Assembly (NCBI RefSeq): GCF_016862675.1
Contig: NZ_BONK01000007.1
Span: forward strand, 186,001 to 250,000
DNA: 64,000 nucleotides
Reading direction: 5' to 3'
Source: Cellulomonas chitinilytica
Lineage (GTDB): Bacteria > Actinomycetota > Actinomycetes > Actinomycetales > Cellulomonadaceae
The notes below the pieces were generated by a model. It searched no databases. It was not told the origin of the DNA and saw only the letters and a list, made by a program, of their open reading frames with translations. Both the position numbers and the translations under genes were made by a program. Within the stretch, counting starts at the first letter, position 1; each line of letters opens with the position of its first letter. This document shows positions 8,681-17,758 of this stretch, piece by piece.

Positions 8681-9225
8681 GGACCGTCGTCGTCGCCGGG
8701 ACGGCCGGCGGGGTCGGCGCCACCACGCTCGTCGCCCTCGCCCACACCGGGCTGCGGGGCACGGCGGCGGGGGCGCCGTGGGTGCTCGGCCCCGACGGCG
8801 GGGACACGGGTGCCCGGTCGCGGTGCGTCGAGACGACGGCCCTGGACACGGGTGCGGCGATCTGGGACGCGGGCGTGCTGCGGGCCGACGCCACGCTCGC
8901 CCAGCTCGTCACGCCCGATCTCGCCGTCGCGGTCGTCGCGCCGTCCACGCCGCGCGGCATCGCGGACGCCGGGACCGTGCTGGAGGCGCTGGGCGAGGCC
9001 GACCCGGCGCTGGCCGCCCGGTCGTGCCTCGTCCTCACCGAGGTCCACGGCCGCCCCCTGCGCGTGCCGCCCGCCCCGCACGAGCACGTCCTGCGCGTGC
9101 CGTTCGACCCCGCGCTCGCCGCTCCCGGTCCGCTCGCCGACGACGCTGCGCTGCGGTCCGCGACGCGGCGAGGCGTCGAGGTGTGGCGGGCGTGGGTCGC
9201 GGACGCGGTGGGCCGACGGGCCTGA
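8677..9225 (+). CDS. MinD/CpaE-like P-loop protein, type VII locus
   Basis: 182 residues. The N-terminal TVVVAGTAGGVGATT matches the deviant P-loop of the MinD/CpaE branch (G-G-V-G-A-T-T, lysine absent). Further strands read I-W-D-A-G, V-A-V-V-A-P-S-T-P and C-L-V-L-T-E-V. It is short for a full MinD protein. The start overlaps the eccC stop, so it is the last coupled gene of the operon. With the protein before eccC, the motor gene is bracketed by two proteins of the same fold. Function within the secretion system is unknown. Confidence 0.75.
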   Translation: MRTVVVAGTAGGVGATTLVALAHTGLRGTAAGAPWVLGPDGGDTGARSRCVETTALDTGAAIWDAGVLRADATLAQLVTPDLAVAVVAPSTPRGIADAGTVLEALGEADPALAARSCLVLTEVHGRPLRVPPAPHEHVLRVPFDPALAAPGPLADDAALRSATRRGVEVWRAWVADAVGRRA

Positions 9226-9314
9226 CGTCCCGTCGGACGCGTCGCGGTCTTCGGTAGCGTCGTCACGACCACCACCCGCCCACCACCACCCGCCCGGACG
9301 ACAGGACTCCCGAC

Positions 9315-9680
9315 GTGCGTTCGCCGCAGCTCCGCCGGTCCGCGCCGACGCTCGCGTGGGCCCTGGTGCTGCTCGTCGGCGGGGTGGTGGTGTGGGGTGC
9401 CGCCCGGGAGGCGAACCTGCGCAGCGCGGTGCTCGACCCGTCGTTCGGCGGTGAGCCCGGCACCCCGTGGCTGGTGATCGGGGGAGTCGTGGTGCTGGTC
9501 GGGCTCGCCCTGCTGGTGGTCGGGCTGGTGCGCCTGTTCGCGCCCGTGGACGCCGCATCCGTGGCCTCCGACGTCGCCCCCGAGCTGGCCCCCGACGCGG
9601 CCCCCGACCTGGCCCCCGACCTCGCCCCCGACGCGGCCCCCGACGCGGCCCCCGACCGTGAGGCGCAGCGCAGCCGGTGA
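9315..9680 (+). CDS. Small two-TM protein with Ala-Pro-Asp repeat tail
   Basis: 121 residues, no recognised family. Two membrane helices at about 14-30 and 50-75 are joined by a short loop. The C-terminal ~40 residues are almost only Ala, Pro and Asp (E-L-A-P-D-A-A-P-D-L-A-P-D repeats). GTG start at 9315; about 90 bases separate it from the secretion operon, so it may be independently expressed. Repeat length may vary between strains because the underlying DNA is a 12-base tandem repeat. Confidence 0.65.
   Translation: MRSPQLRRSAPTLAWALVLLVGGVVVWGAAREANLRSAVLDPSFGGEPGTPWLVIGGVVVLVGLALLVVGLVRLFAPVDAASVASDVAPELAPDAAPDLAPDLAPDAAPDAAPDREAQRSR
9577..9658 (+). repeat. 12-base coding tandem repeat (GCCCCCGAC plus a variable codon)
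   Basis: About six imperfect copies of a 12-base unit (GCCCCCGAC followed by GCG, CTG or CTC) encode the A-P-D-x tail of the two-TM protein. Copy number in such repeats commonly changes by slippage. Confidence 0.75.
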
Positions 9681-9711
9681 GCGTGTCGGTGCGCCGTCCT
9701 ACGCTCCACGC

Positions 9712-10647
9712 ATGGACGTCACCGCCTGGCTCCTGGACTCCGACCCGGCGATCCGCTGGCAGGTCCTGCGGGACGTGCTCGACGCGCCGCCCGACGAGGT
9801 CGCGGCGGAACGGTCCCGCGTCGCGACCGAGGGCTGGGGCGCGCGTCTCCTCGCCGAGCAGGCCGACGACGGGCTGTGGGACGGCGGTACGTACCGGCCC
9901 GGCTGGGCCGACGAGCGCCGTCCGTTCTTCGACGCCTGGACCGCGACGCACTTCTCCCTCCAGCAGCTCACCGAGCTGGGCCTCGACCCGTCCGCACCGC
10001 AGGCGCGGCGCGCGGTCGACCTGGTCCGCGCGCACGTCCGCTGGGAGCACGCGGGTGAGCCCTACTTCGACGGCGAGACCGAGCCGTGCATCAACGGGGT
10101 GGCGCTCGCCGTGGCGGCGTACTTCGGCCAGCGCGGCGACCGCATCGCCGACACCCTCGTGGGCAGCCGGCTGCACGACGGCGGCTGGAACTGCTGGGCC
10201 GAGTCGGGCGCGGCGGTCTCGTCGTTCCACTCGACCGTCTGCACGGTCGAGGGTCTGCTCGCCTGGGAGCACGCGGGCGGCTCGTCCGACGCGGTCGCGG
10301 ACGCCCGCCGCACGGGGGAGGAGTACCTGCTCGAGCGGGGGCTGTACCGGCGGCTGTCCGACGGCACCGTCGCCGACCCCCGGATGACGATGCTCTCGTT
10401 CCCGGTCCGCTGGTTCCACGACGTGCTGCGCGGCCTCGACCACTTCCGCGTCGCCGACCGGCGTGACCCGCGCCTGGCCGACGCCGTCGCGCTGGTGCGG
10501 TCCAAGGCCGACGCGGACGGCCGGTGGCCGCTCGAGAACGTGCACGAGGGACCGACCCTGTTCGGCTTCGGCGACACCGAGGGGGAGCCGAGCCGCTGGC
10601 TGACCCTGCGGGCCCTGCGCGTGCTGCGCTGGTGGGACGCGGCCTGA
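9712..10647 (+). CDS. Terpenoid cyclase/prenyltransferase-fold (squalene cyclase-like) protein
   Basis: 311 residues of alpha-alpha barrel type repeats: L-A-E-Q-A-D-D-G-L-W, L-V-G-S-R-L-H-D-G-G-W-N-C-W and K-A-D-A-D-G-R-W-P-L-E resemble the QW-type turns of squalene-hopene cyclases and related proteins. It lacks an obvious D-x-D-D catalytic motif and is about half the length of a true squalene-hopene cyclase, so it is probably not one; actinobacteria carry many such stand-alone proteins of unknown role. ATG start just after a short gap. Confidence 0.75.
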   Translation: MDVTAWLLDSDPAIRWQVLRDVLDAPPDEVAAERSRVATEGWGARLLAEQADDGLWDGGTYRPGWADERRPFFDAWTATHFSLQQLTELGLDPSAPQARRAVDLVRAHVRWEHAGEPYFDGETEPCINGVALAVAAYFGQRGDRIADTLVGSRLHDGGWNCWAESGAAVSSFHSTVCTVEGLLAWEHAGGSSDAVADARRTGEEYLLERGLYRRLSDGTVADPRMTMLSFPVRWFHDVLRGLDHFRVADRRDPRLADAVALVRSKADADGRWPLENVHEGPTLFGFGDTEGEPSRWLTLRALRVLRWWDAA

Positions 10648-10729
10648 GCGTCGGCGAGCGTGGGCGAGCGCCGGTGAGCACGGACGGCATCCCTTGCCGG
10701 ACCGCGCGCCGGACGCCAGAGTCAGGGGC

Positions 10730-12052
10730 ATGCCCGTGGCCGGAGCACTGCCTGCCAGGTTCGACGGCGACGTCCTCGTGGCCGGCTCGCCCGGGTACGA
10801 CGAGGCCCGCACCGTCTGGAACGGGACGGTCGACCGCCGCCCCCGGTACGTGGTGCGGTGCGCGGGCCCGCAGGACGTGCGCATGGCGGTGCGGGTGGCT
10901 CAGGAGGTCGGGCTCCCGCTGGGCGTGCGGTGCGGGGGTCACAGCGCTGCGGGTCATGCGGTGCCCGACGACGGGCTGATGATCGACCTCTCGCTGATGC
11001 GCAGCGTGGTCGTGGATCCCGGGGCCCGCACCGCGCACGTGGAGGGCGGGGCGCTGCTCGGTGCGCTCGACGCCGCCACGCAGCCGTACGGGCTCGCGAC
11101 GACGGCGGGCATCGTGTCGCACACCGGCATCGGGGGTCTGGCGCTCGGCGGCGGCGTCGGCTGGCTGGCCCGGCACGTCGGCCTGACCTGCGACAACGCG
11201 CTCGGGTTCGACGTCGTGACGGCCCACGGCGACCTCGTGCGCGCGTCGGCCGAGGAACACCCGGACCTGTTCTGGGCGCTGCGGGGCGGTGGCGGCAACT
11301 TCGGTGTCGTCACCCGGTTCGACCTGGCGCTGCACGACGTCGGCACGCAGGCGCTCTCCGCCGAGGTGGACCTCGACCCGGCGACCGGCCTGCGTGCCCT
11401 GCGCGCCTGGCTCGCCGCGGCGCACGACCTGCCGACCCGTGCGACCGCGCACGCGACGGTCTGGGCCGGGGGGCCGCTCACCCTTGGGTTCGTCTGGGTC
11501 GGTCCGCCCGACGAGGCCGCCCCGCTGGTCCGGGCGCTGGAGGACCTCGGCCGGCCGGCGGACCCCCGCGTCGAGGCGATGACGTACGTCGACCTGCAAC
11601 GACGTTCCGACGACGCCTCGGGGCACGGGTTCCGCCGCTACGGCAAGAACCACTACGTGTCCGACCTGCCCGACGCCGGCCTCGAGGCGTTCCTCGCCCA
11701 CGCCGGAGCCGAGGCCGGCGTCGTGACCCTCACGACGTACGGCGGTGCCATCGCGCGGGTCGACCCGGCCGCGACCGCCTTCCCGCACCGCAGCACCCGG
11801 TTCGAGCTCGACGTCGGGGCACGGTGGGAGGACCCCGCGGACGATGAGCGCCTCGTCGCGGCCTGCCGGCGGACCGCCGCGGCGTTCGAGCCGTGGAGCA
11901 TCGGCGCCTACGTCAACGCGACCGCCGAGGAGGGTCCTGCCGGGGTGCGCAAGGCGTACGGCGACGCCACCTACGCCCGGCTCCGGGAGGTCAAGCGGAC
12001 CTGGGACCCGGACAACGTCTTCCGGCTGAACCAGAACGTCCCTCCGGCCTGA
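10730..12052 (+). CDS. FAD-binding oxidoreductase (BBE type)
   Basis: 440 residues. N-terminal FAD_binding_4 (PCMH) domain with R-C-G-G-H-S, where the His is the usual site of covalent FAD attachment, then GLALGGGVGWL and the G-G-G-G-N-F-G-V-V-T signature. The C-terminal berberine-bridge-like segment ends Y-A-R-L-R-E-V-K-R-T-W-D-P-D-N-V-F-R-L-N-Q-N, typical of the family. Such enzymes oxidise alcohols, sugars or secondary metabolites; the substrate cannot be read here. The ATG at 10730 leaves only one base after an AGGGG ribosome site, so an upstream TTG at 10694 is possible but starts with non-conserved residues. Confidence 0.9.
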   Translation: MPVAGALPARFDGDVLVAGSPGYDEARTVWNGTVDRRPRYVVRCAGPQDVRMAVRVAQEVGLPLGVRCGGHSAAGHAVPDDGLMIDLSLMRSVVVDPGARTAHVEGGALLGALDAATQPYGLATTAGIVSHTGIGGLALGGGVGWLARHVGLTCDNALGFDVVTAHGDLVRASAEEHPDLFWALRGGGGNFGVVTRFDLALHDVGTQALSAEVDLDPATGLRALRAWLAAAHDLPTRATAHATVWAGGPLTLGFVWVGPPDEAAPLVRALEDLGRPADPRVEAMTYVDLQRRSDDASGHGFRRYGKNHYVSDLPDAGLEAFLAHAGAEAGVVTLTTYGGAIARVDPAATAFPHRSTRFELDVGARWEDPADDERLVAACRRTAAAFEPWSIGAYVNATAEEGPAGVRKAYGDATYARLREVKRTWDPDNVFRLNQNVPPA

Positions 12053-12083
12053 CGTCGTCGCGCCGCGCGAGCGCCGGAGCCGG

Positions 12084-12431
12084 TCAGGCGGGGATCGCGA
12101 GCAGGACGCCCCCGAAGCACAGCACCACCGCCGCGACGGCGCGGACGACACCGAAGCCGACGCGTCGTCCGCGGCCGCCCGGGACGGCGGGTGCGTCGCT
12201 GCTCGGCCACGCGCACACGCCCGCGACCGCGAACGCGGCGGCGGACGCCACGGACCGCGGGCCGCCCGACGTCACCGCGACGACGAGCTCGGTGACGGCG
12301 AGCAGCCCGAGCACCAGGACCGCGCCGCGCACCCGGACGGTCACCCACGAGGCGGGGCGGGGCGTGGTGAACGGTGCCGGTGCCCCCGGGAGGGGGTCGG
12401 TCCCCGGCCGGGTGAGGTCGTCGTGGCTCAT
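12084..12431 (-). CDS. Small membrane protein, last gene of the NAD operon
   Basis: 115 residues with no recognised family. A polar Pro-rich N-terminus of ~30 residues is followed by three hydrophobic segments (about 34-52, 58-74 and 92-112). Its ATG overlaps the nadE stop, so it is read as the last gene of the pncB-nadE operon. Nothing in the sequence ties it to NAD metabolism beyond position. Confidence 0.7.
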   Translation of the reverse strand: MSHDDLTRPGTDPLPGAPAPFTTPRPASWVTVRVRGAVLVLGLLAVTELVVAVTSGGPRSVASAAAFAVAGVCAWPSSDAPAVPGGRGRRVGFGVVRAVAAVVLCFGGVLLAIPA

Positions 12432-14338
12432 CGGGCCACCGTGCCGGACGACGGGGCGTGCGCGGACGAGCCCGCGAGGGCGGCGAGTGGTGCGGGTGCG
12501 GACGCCGTCGCGTGCGACCAGTGGCTCGCGACCGGCATCCGGCGGTCGCGGCCGAACGCGAGCCGGGACACCTTCACGCGCATCGGCACCTGGCGGCGCT
12601 TGAACTCGCTGCGGTCCACCAGGCCGAGCACCCGGTTCACGGTCGCGGCCGCCACCGTGGGGTCCCAGCCCTGCTCGACGAGCCCGGCGGCGAGCTCGTC
12701 GGCGGTCGCGTGCTCCTCGAGGAACGTCACGAGCAGCGCGTCGAGGACCTCGTACGGGGGCAGCGAGTCGCTGTCCTGCTGGCCGGGTGCGAGCTCCGCC
12801 GAGGCCGGCTTCGTCAGGGTCGACACCGGGATGGGCGGGACCTGGCCCGCCGCCGTCGCCTGCGCGTTGCGCCACCGGGCCAGCCCGTAGACGCCCGGCA
12901 GGACGGTGCCGTCGCGCAGCGTGACGGTCGTCTTGAGCAGGTCGCCGAGCGGGTTCGGGGTGGTGCCGCACGAGTCCCCGTAGAGCGTGAAGTAGCCGAC
13001 CGCCGACTCGGAGCGGTTGCCCGTCGTGCACACCAGGGCGCCGGTGGCGTTCGCGAGGGTCATGAGCGTCGTGCCGCGCAGGCGCGCCTGCAGGTTCTCC
13101 CAGGCGACGGGGTGGCCGGTGCCGCCGACGGCGTCGGCGAGCAGCGCCCCGAGGGTCGCCTCCCGTTCGACGTACGGCGCCCCGATGGGGACGACGTCGA
13201 ACCGGATCCCCAGGTGGGCCGCGAGCTCGGCGGCGTCCGTCACCGAGCCGTCCGAGCTGTACGGGCCGGGCATCCCGACGCCCCACACGGCGTCCGGGCC
13301 GAGGGCGTCGACGGCGACCACGGCGGCCAGCGCCGAGTCGATGCCGCCCGACAGGCCGAGCACGACCTTCGGCATCCCGACGCGACGGCAGTAGTCGCCG
13401 AACCCGGTGACCAGCGCGCGGTACACCTCGGCGTCTGCGTCCATCGGCTCGGCGACGGCCGGCGCGGCGACCGTGGTGCGCCACGGGTGCGTCGGGCCGA
13501 GGTCGACGAGGTCGCGCGTCACCGGTCGGGCGGGCGCGACGGGGACGTCGACGACGAGCTCGTCCGCCACGAACGCGGCGGCGCGCGCGAGCACCGTCCC
13601 GTCGGCGTCCACGACGAGCGAACCGCCGTCGTACACGAGGTCGTCCTGGCCGCCGACGGCGTTCACGTAGCCGAGGGGCACCCCTGCGGCGGCCGCGGCG
13701 GCACGCAGCTGCGCCAGGCGGAGCGCGGGCTTGCCGACGGTGTACGGCGAGGCGTTGAGCACGACGACGACCTGCGCGCCGGCGGCGGCGACCTCGGTCA
13801 CCAGGTCGGTGTCCCACGCGTCCTCGCAGACGAGGACGCCGAGCACGACCGGGCCGTCCGGGGTCTCCAGGCGGTAGAGGGCCTGGTCCCGGACGCCGGC
13901 GCCGAAGTGGCGGGCGTCGTCGAACACGCTGTACGTGGGCAGCAGGTGCTTGGCGTGCGCGGCGGCGACGCGCCCGTCGTGCAGGAGCACGGCCGCGTTG
14001 CGCAGCGGTCGGGGGGTGGCGTCCGTCGTCCACGCCTGCGCGCGGGCGCCGCCCGCGGCGGGCAGGGCGGCGGCGGTCCACGGCGTGCCCACGAGGGAGA
14101 CGGTCCGCGCGGCGTGGTCGGCGAGCGTGAGCGTGGCGGACTCGGCGGCGGCCACGAACGCCGGCTCGGCCAGCAGGTCCTCGCAGGGGTAGCCGGTGAC
14201 GGTCATCTCGGGGGTCACGAGGACGTCGACGGTGGCCCGCTCCGCACGGCCCATCGCCTCCCGGACGGCCGCCGCGTTGCCGTCGAGGTCACCGACCCGC
14301 ACCGGGAGCTGGGCGAGCAGGATGCGCAGGCGGGTCAT
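12428..14338 (-). CDS. nadE: Glutamine-dependent NAD+ synthetase
   Basis: 636 residues, typical for the two-domain form. The N-terminal nitrilase-like glutaminase carries Glu44 (T-P-E-M), Lys130 (A-K-H-L-L-P) and Cys171 (V-C-E-D-A-W-D), which release ammonia from glutamine. The C-terminal synthetase has the P-loop SGGIDS at about 330-335 and T-T-G-N-R-S-E-S. It converts nicotinate adenine dinucleotide to NAD+, the last step of the pathway that pncA and pncB feed. The start overlaps the stop of the Nudix regulator gene. The Ala/Ser-rich C-terminal tail is not conserved in the family. Confidence 0.96.
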   Translation of the reverse strand: MTRLRILLAQLPVRVGDLDGNAAAVREAMGRAERATVDVLVTPEMTVTGYPCEDLLAEPAFVAAAESATLTLADHAARTVSLVGTPWTAAALPAAGGARAQAWTTDATPRPLRNAAVLLHDGRVAAAHAKHLLPTYSVFDDARHFGAGVRDQALYRLETPDGPVVLGVLVCEDAWDTDLVTEVAAAGAQVVVVLNASPYTVGKPALRLAQLRAAAAAAGVPLGYVNAVGGQDDLVYDGGSLVVDADGTVLARAAAFVADELVVDVPVAPARPVTRDLVDLGPTHPWRTTVAAPAVAEPMDADAEVYRALVTGFGDYCRRVGMPKVVLGLSGGIDSALAAVVAVDALGPDAVWGVGMPGPYSSDGSVTDAAELAAHLGIRFDVVPIGAPYVEREATLGALLADAVGGTGHPVAWENLQARLRGTTLMTLANATGALVCTTGNRSESAVGYFTLYGDSCGTTPNPLGDLLKTTVTLRDGTVLPGVYGLARWRNAQATAAGQVPPIPVSTLTKPASAELAPGQQDSDSLPPYEVLDALLVTFLEEHATADELAAGLVEQGWDPTVAAATVNRVLGLVDRSEFKRRQVPMRVKVSRLAFGRDRRMPVASHWSHATASAPAPLAALAGSSAHAPSSGTVAR

Positions 14339-15180
14339 CGGTTCTCCTCGTCGGGGCGCAGCGCGCCGGGTTCGTGGCGCGGGGCGCGGGGGTCGTGGCG
14401 CAGGGCGCGGGCGTCGTCGGGACGCATCAGCGGCGGGGTGAGGGTGCCCGGCCCGTCCTCGTCGGCCGTGTACAGCGCCGCGGGGCGGCCCGCACCGGCG
14501 GTGCGGCGTCGTGCGGTCCCCGACGTGGGGCGCACGAACCCGGTGGTGTCCTTGACCCAGCGGCGGAAGTTCGAGCGGTCCAGCCGGGTGCCCCACACGG
14601 CCTCGTACACGTGCTGGAGCTCGCCGAGCGTGAAGTGGTCCGCGACGAACGAGGTCGCCAGCGGGGTGTACTCGAACTTCGAGGCGACCCGGTCGACGGC
14701 GTCCGCGAGGATCCGCGCGTGGTCGAACGCGAGGGTGATCTCGGCGTCGGCGTGGCTGCCGCGCAGCCCGGGCAGGTCCAGGTCGTCGACGTCGCACCAG
14801 CGGGCGTTGCGCGCGTCGGAGCCGGGCGTGGGGTCGGGCAGGTTCGGCGCGAACGCGACGTGCGCGACGGACACGACGCGCATGCGGGGGTCGCGCCCGG
14901 GCGTGCCGTACGTGCCGAGCTGCTCGAGGTGCCCGGCGAACTGCTCCAGGCCGGTCTCCTCGTGCAGCTCGCGCCACGCGGCGTCGGGGATGTCCTCGTC
15001 GATGTCGACGAACCCGCCCGGCAGAGCCCACGCCCCGGCGTACGGGTCGTCGACGCGTTCGATGAGCAGCGCCTTGAGCGCGCCGTCGCGGACGGTGAAC
15101 ACCGCCAGGTCGACGGTCACCGCGAACGGCGGGTACGCGTGCGGGTCGTAGCCCTCGGGCGCCTGCGGGCCGGTCGTCAT
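14335..15180 (-). CDS. nrtR: NrtR-like Nudix regulator of NAD metabolism
   Basis: 281 residues. The N-terminal Nudix domain has a complete Nudix box (G-x5-E-x7-R-E-L-x-E-E-x-G-L at about 55-77). The C-terminal part is a winged-helix segment ([19 protein letters not shown], then [10 protein letters not shown]) as in NrtR/Nudix-related transcriptional regulators, which repress NAD genes and sense ADP-ribose. NrtR proteins often have degraded Nudix boxes; this one looks catalytically intact, so it could act as an ADP-ribose pyrophosphatase as well. The palindromes upstream of pncB are the obvious candidate operators. It overlaps pncA and nadE. Confidence 0.88.
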   Translation of the reverse strand: MTTGPQAPEGYDPHAYPPFAVTVDLAVFTVRDGALKALLIERVDDPYAGAWALPGGFVDIDEDIPDAAWRELHEETGLEQFAGHLEQLGTYGTPGRDPRMRVVSVAHVAFAPNLPDPTPGSDARNARWCDVDDLDLPGLRGSHADAEITLAFDHARILADAVDRVASKFEYTPLATSFVADHFTLGELQHVYEAVWGTRLDRSNFRRWVKDTTGFVRPTSGTARRRTAGAGRPAALYTADEDGPGTLTPPLMRPDDARALRHDPRAPRHEPGALRPDEENR

Positions 15181-15779
15181 CGTGACTCCTCGAGGTGGAT
15201 CCTGTGCTGGGCGAGCTGCGTCAGCGCCCGCACGGCGGTCGGGGCGGACACCGCGGCGGTCAGGTCCGTCAGGACGGACACCAGGGTGGCGCCCTTGCGA
15301 CGGGCGTCCGTCGCGGTCGCGGCGACGCAGAAGTCGGTCGCCAGGCCGACGACGTCGACGTGCGCGACGTTGCGGGCCACGAGCAGCCGGCCCAGCGTCG
15401 CCTGCCCCGGCGGCGCGTCGACGACGCGCCCCTGGAAGCCCGAGTAGTCCTGCCGCGACTCGCCCTTGACGACGTGCACGGTCCGCTCGGGCAGCACGAG
15501 GTCGGGGTGGTACTCGGCACCGGCCGTGCCGGCGACGCAGTGCACCGGCCAGGTGGTCACGTAGTCGGGGCTGGTGCCGTCGGCGGCGAAGTGGCCGGCG
15601 TTGGTGTCGGGTAGCGGGGCGTGCCAGTCGCGGGTCGCGACGATCGTGTCGTACTGGTCGCCGCGCCGACGGAGGTAGTCGCTGATCCGGGCGGCGACGT
15701 CCGCTCCGCCGGCCACGGCCAGCGCGCCGCCCTCGCAGAAGTCGTTCTGCACGTCGACGACGATCAGTGCGCTCTTCAT
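15177..15779 (-). CDS. pncA: Nicotinamidase
   Basis: 200 residues of the isochorismatase-like fold. The catalytic triad is visible as Asp9 (V-V-D-V-Q-N-D-F), Lys105 (V-V-K-G-E) and Cys151 (A-T-D-F-C-V). Metal ligands probably come from D-W-H (51-53) and a downstream His. It hydrolyses nicotinamide to nicotinate, the substrate of PncB encoded two genes upstream in the same operon. ATG at 15777-15779 overlaps the stop of the HAD gene. Confidence 0.95.
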   Translation of the reverse strand: MKSALIVVDVQNDFCEGGALAVAGGADVAARISDYLRRRGDQYDTIVATRDWHAPLPDTNAGHFAADGTSPDYVTTWPVHCVAGTAGAEYHPDLVLPERTVHVVKGESRQDYSGFQGRVVDAPPGQATLGRLLVARNVAHVDVVGLATDFCVAATATDARRKGATLVSVLTDLTAAVSAPTAVRALTQLAQHRIHLEESR

Positions 15780-16360
15780 GCTGCTGCCCTCCCGAGGAGC
15801 GGTGTCAGGGTCTCGCGCCAGCCGGCCCACCCGGTGAGCCGGAACGGCGAGGGTGCGCCCTGGTTGTACGGGGCGTCGAACACGACGTGCCGCCAGGTCG
15901 GCGTCCAGTCGCCGTCGACGACCGGCTTGTCGTCGATGAGGATGTCGCCGCGCACGAGCGTCTTGTCCTTCGCGATGACGACCCGGCGCCCCCAGCCGTC
16001 GCCGAGCACGCGGTCGGCCCAGGCGATCTTGTCGGACGCGCAGGTGGGGTTCGTCAGGAGCGGGGCGGTGCAGATGCGCACGTCCCAGCCCTCGTCGAGC
16101 ATCGCGTTCATCGCCTCCACCGCGCCGTCGAGCGGGTCGAGCGTGGCGAAGAAGCCCGGTGTCGTGGTGACGGCGTGGACGGCCTCGGTCCACTCGGCGT
16201 CGAGCTGGGTGTCGAGCCAGAACCGGGACGTGTCCGCGTCGGCCCGGGTGGGTCCGTGCGGGTAGCGGCGCTCGAACTCGGCCCAGAAGGCGGCCGTCAG
16301 GTCGGCCTGGACGCCGTCCATGTCGACGAGGACCAGCGGTGGGGTTCCCGTGAGGTTCAT
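15776..16360 (-). CDS. HAD phosphatase, 5'(3')-deoxyribonucleotidase-like
   Basis: 194 residues. The HAD nucleophile motif D-M-D-G-V (Asp13, Asp15) is near the N-terminus. Later come I-C-T-A-P (motif II position), I-A-K-D-K-T (motif III lysine) and L-I-D-D-K-P (motif IV). The layout resembles the NT5C/deoxyribonucleotidase group. It sits between pncB and pncA with both ends overlapping, which suggests a nucleotide of the NAD cycle (NMN or NaMN) as substrate; that substrate is inferred from context alone. Confidence 0.82.
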   Translation of the reverse strand: MNLTGTPPLVLVDMDGVQADLTAAFWAEFERRYPHGPTRADADTSRFWLDTQLDAEWTEAVHAVTTTPGFFATLDPLDGAVEAMNAMLDEGWDVRICTAPLLTNPTCASDKIAWADRVLGDGWGRRVVIAKDKTLVRGDILIDDKPVVDGDWTPTWRHVVFDAPYNQGAPSPFRLTGWAGWRETLTPLLGRAAA

Positions 16361-17691
16361 GCGGTGGCTCCGATCAGGTGGCTGAGGGGGGTGGGGTCGG
16401 CGACGAGGCGTGGGGCGCCGGGGGCGAGCGACAGGTCGAGGGCGGTGAGCTCGGCCTTCGCGCCGCGGTGGTGGGCGCGGATCTCGTCGAGGGTCGGCTC
16501 GTGCACGACGTGCCCGCCGCGGACCACGGCCACCTGCAGCGCGCGTCCGAGGCCGGCTTCCGGGGCGCCGGGCAGGTGGCGCACGACGACGACCTCCTGC
16601 GTCGCGTACCCGTCGTGGTCCAGCGCGCGGTACGCGACCTTGCGGCCGCCGACGCTGCCCTTGCTCGCGGCCTTCTTCGCGACGGGGCGCAGCGGGGCGA
16701 GCGGGCCGGCCTCGTCGGCGACGGCGACGAGCTTGTAGACCATGCCGGCGGTCGGGTGGCCGGAACCGCCGACGAGCCGGGTGCCCGCGCCGTAGGTGTC
16801 GACCGGCGCGTCGGCCAGCTCCGCGATGCTGTGCTCGTCGAGGTCGGAGGTGACGGCGATCCTCGTCGTGGTCGCACCGAGCTCGTCGAGCAGGGCGCGC
16901 GCCCGCCTCGCCTCGTCGGCCAGGTCGCCCGAGTCGATGCGGACGGCTCCGAGCTCGGGTCCGGCCGCGGCGACGGCGTGGCGGATGCCCTGCGCGGTGT
17001 CGTACGTGTCGACGAGGAGGGTGGTGCCGGTGCCGAGGGCGGCCACCTGCGAGGCGAACGCCGCCGGCTCGTCGGTGTGGCCGAGGGTGAACGCGTGCGC
17101 GGCGGTGCCGCGGGTCGGCACGCCGTACCGGAACCCGGCCTGCAGGTTGCTCGTCGCGTCGAAGCCGACGAGGTAGGCGGCCCGCGCGGCGGCGACGGCG
17201 GCCTGCTCGTGGGTGCGGCGGCTGCCCATCTCCAGCAGGGTCCGGCCGCGGGCGGCGCTGACCATGCGGGCGGCGGCCGAGGCGATCGCGGTGTCGTGGT
17301 TGAGGATCGACAGGATCAGGGTCTCCAGGACGACGCACTCGGCGAACGTGCCCGAGACGGTGAGCACGGGGCTGTGGGGGAAGTAGATCTCGCCCTCGCG
17401 GTAGGCGTCGATGCTCCCGGTGAACCGGTACCCGGCGAGGAAGTCGGCGGTGCGCCGGTCGACGACGCCGGTGTCGAGCAGCCAGGCCACCTGCTCGGCG
17501 TCGAACCGGAGGTCGCGGATCGCCTCGACGACGCGGCCGAGTCCGGCGACGACGCCGTAGCGGCGTCCGTCGGGCAGCCGGCGGGCGAACGCCTCGAAGA
17601 CGGCCTGGTGGTGGGCCGTGCCGTCGGCGAGCGCCGCGCGGAGCATCGTGAGCTCGTAGTGGTCCGTGAGCAGCGCCGTCGTTGTGGTCAT
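16357..17691 (-). CDS. pncB: Nicotinate phosphoribosyltransferase
   Basis: 444 residues. The N-terminus T-A-L-L-T-D-H-Y-E-L-T-M-L is characteristic of the enzyme. Further signatures are T-F-A-E-C-V-V-L-E-T-L-I-L-S-I-L-N-H, L-E-M-G-S-R-R-T-H, L-V-D-T-Y-D-T, A-V-R-I-D-S-G-D-L and a P-R-binding loop near Y-G-A-G-T-R-L-V-G-G-S. It makes nicotinate mononucleotide from nicotinate and PRPP. I take the ATG at 17689-17691; a second ATG nine bases upstream (17700) is possible. No clear ribosome binding site precedes either, and one operator palindrome covers both start codons. Confidence 0.93.
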   Translation of the reverse strand: MTTTTALLTDHYELTMLRAALADGTAHHQAVFEAFARRLPDGRRYGVVAGLGRVVEAIRDLRFDAEQVAWLLDTGVVDRRTADFLAGYRFTGSIDAYREGEIYFPHSPVLTVSGTFAECVVLETLILSILNHDTAIASAAARMVSAARGRTLLEMGSRRTHEQAAVAAARAAYLVGFDATSNLQAGFRYGVPTRGTAAHAFTLGHTDEPAAFASQVAALGTGTTLLVDTYDTAQGIRHAVAAAGPELGAVRIDSGDLADEARRARALLDELGATTTRIAVTSDLDEHSIAELADAPVDTYGAGTRLVGGSGHPTAGMVYKLVAVADEAGPLAPLRPVAKKAASKGSVGGRKVAYRALDHDGYATQEVVVVRHLPGAPEAGLGRALQVAVVRGGHVVHEPTLDEIRAHHRGAKAELTALDLSLAPGAPRLVADPTPLSHLIGATA

Positions 17692-17699
17692 GTTGACCA
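17685..17699. promoter_or_regulatory. Probable NrtR operator, site 1 (over the pncB start)
   Basis: Perfect inverted repeat TGGTCA-TGT-TGACCA overlapping the pncB start codon. Same sequence and spacing as the site 50 bases upstream. Assigned to the NrtR-like protein because it heads that operon; binding is inferred. Confidence 0.7.
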
Positions 17700-17734
17700 T
17701 AATGCACGCCCGCGAGGATCGGCGCAGCAGTTTC

Positions 17735-17749
17735 TGGTCAGACTGACCA
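17735..17749. promoter_or_regulatory. Probable NrtR operator, site 2
   Basis: Perfect inverted repeat TGGTCA-GAC-TGACCA. Its centre is 50 bases from site 1, close to five helical turns, so both sites face the same side of the DNA. A TATTAAT stretch next to it on the minus strand could be a -10 element, so occupancy would block the promoter. Confidence 0.7.
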
Positions 17750-17758
17750 TTAATACGA

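Noticed and set aside
5266-9225. Long alternative plus-strand frame within eccC
   Set aside because: Only the end of this frame (8677-9225) is real; the rest is Arg/Ala-rich and overlaps the well-supported eccC frame.
9712-10647. Squalene-hopene cyclase for hopanoid synthesis
   Set aside because: About half the expected length and no D-x-D-D motif; only the general fold is supported.
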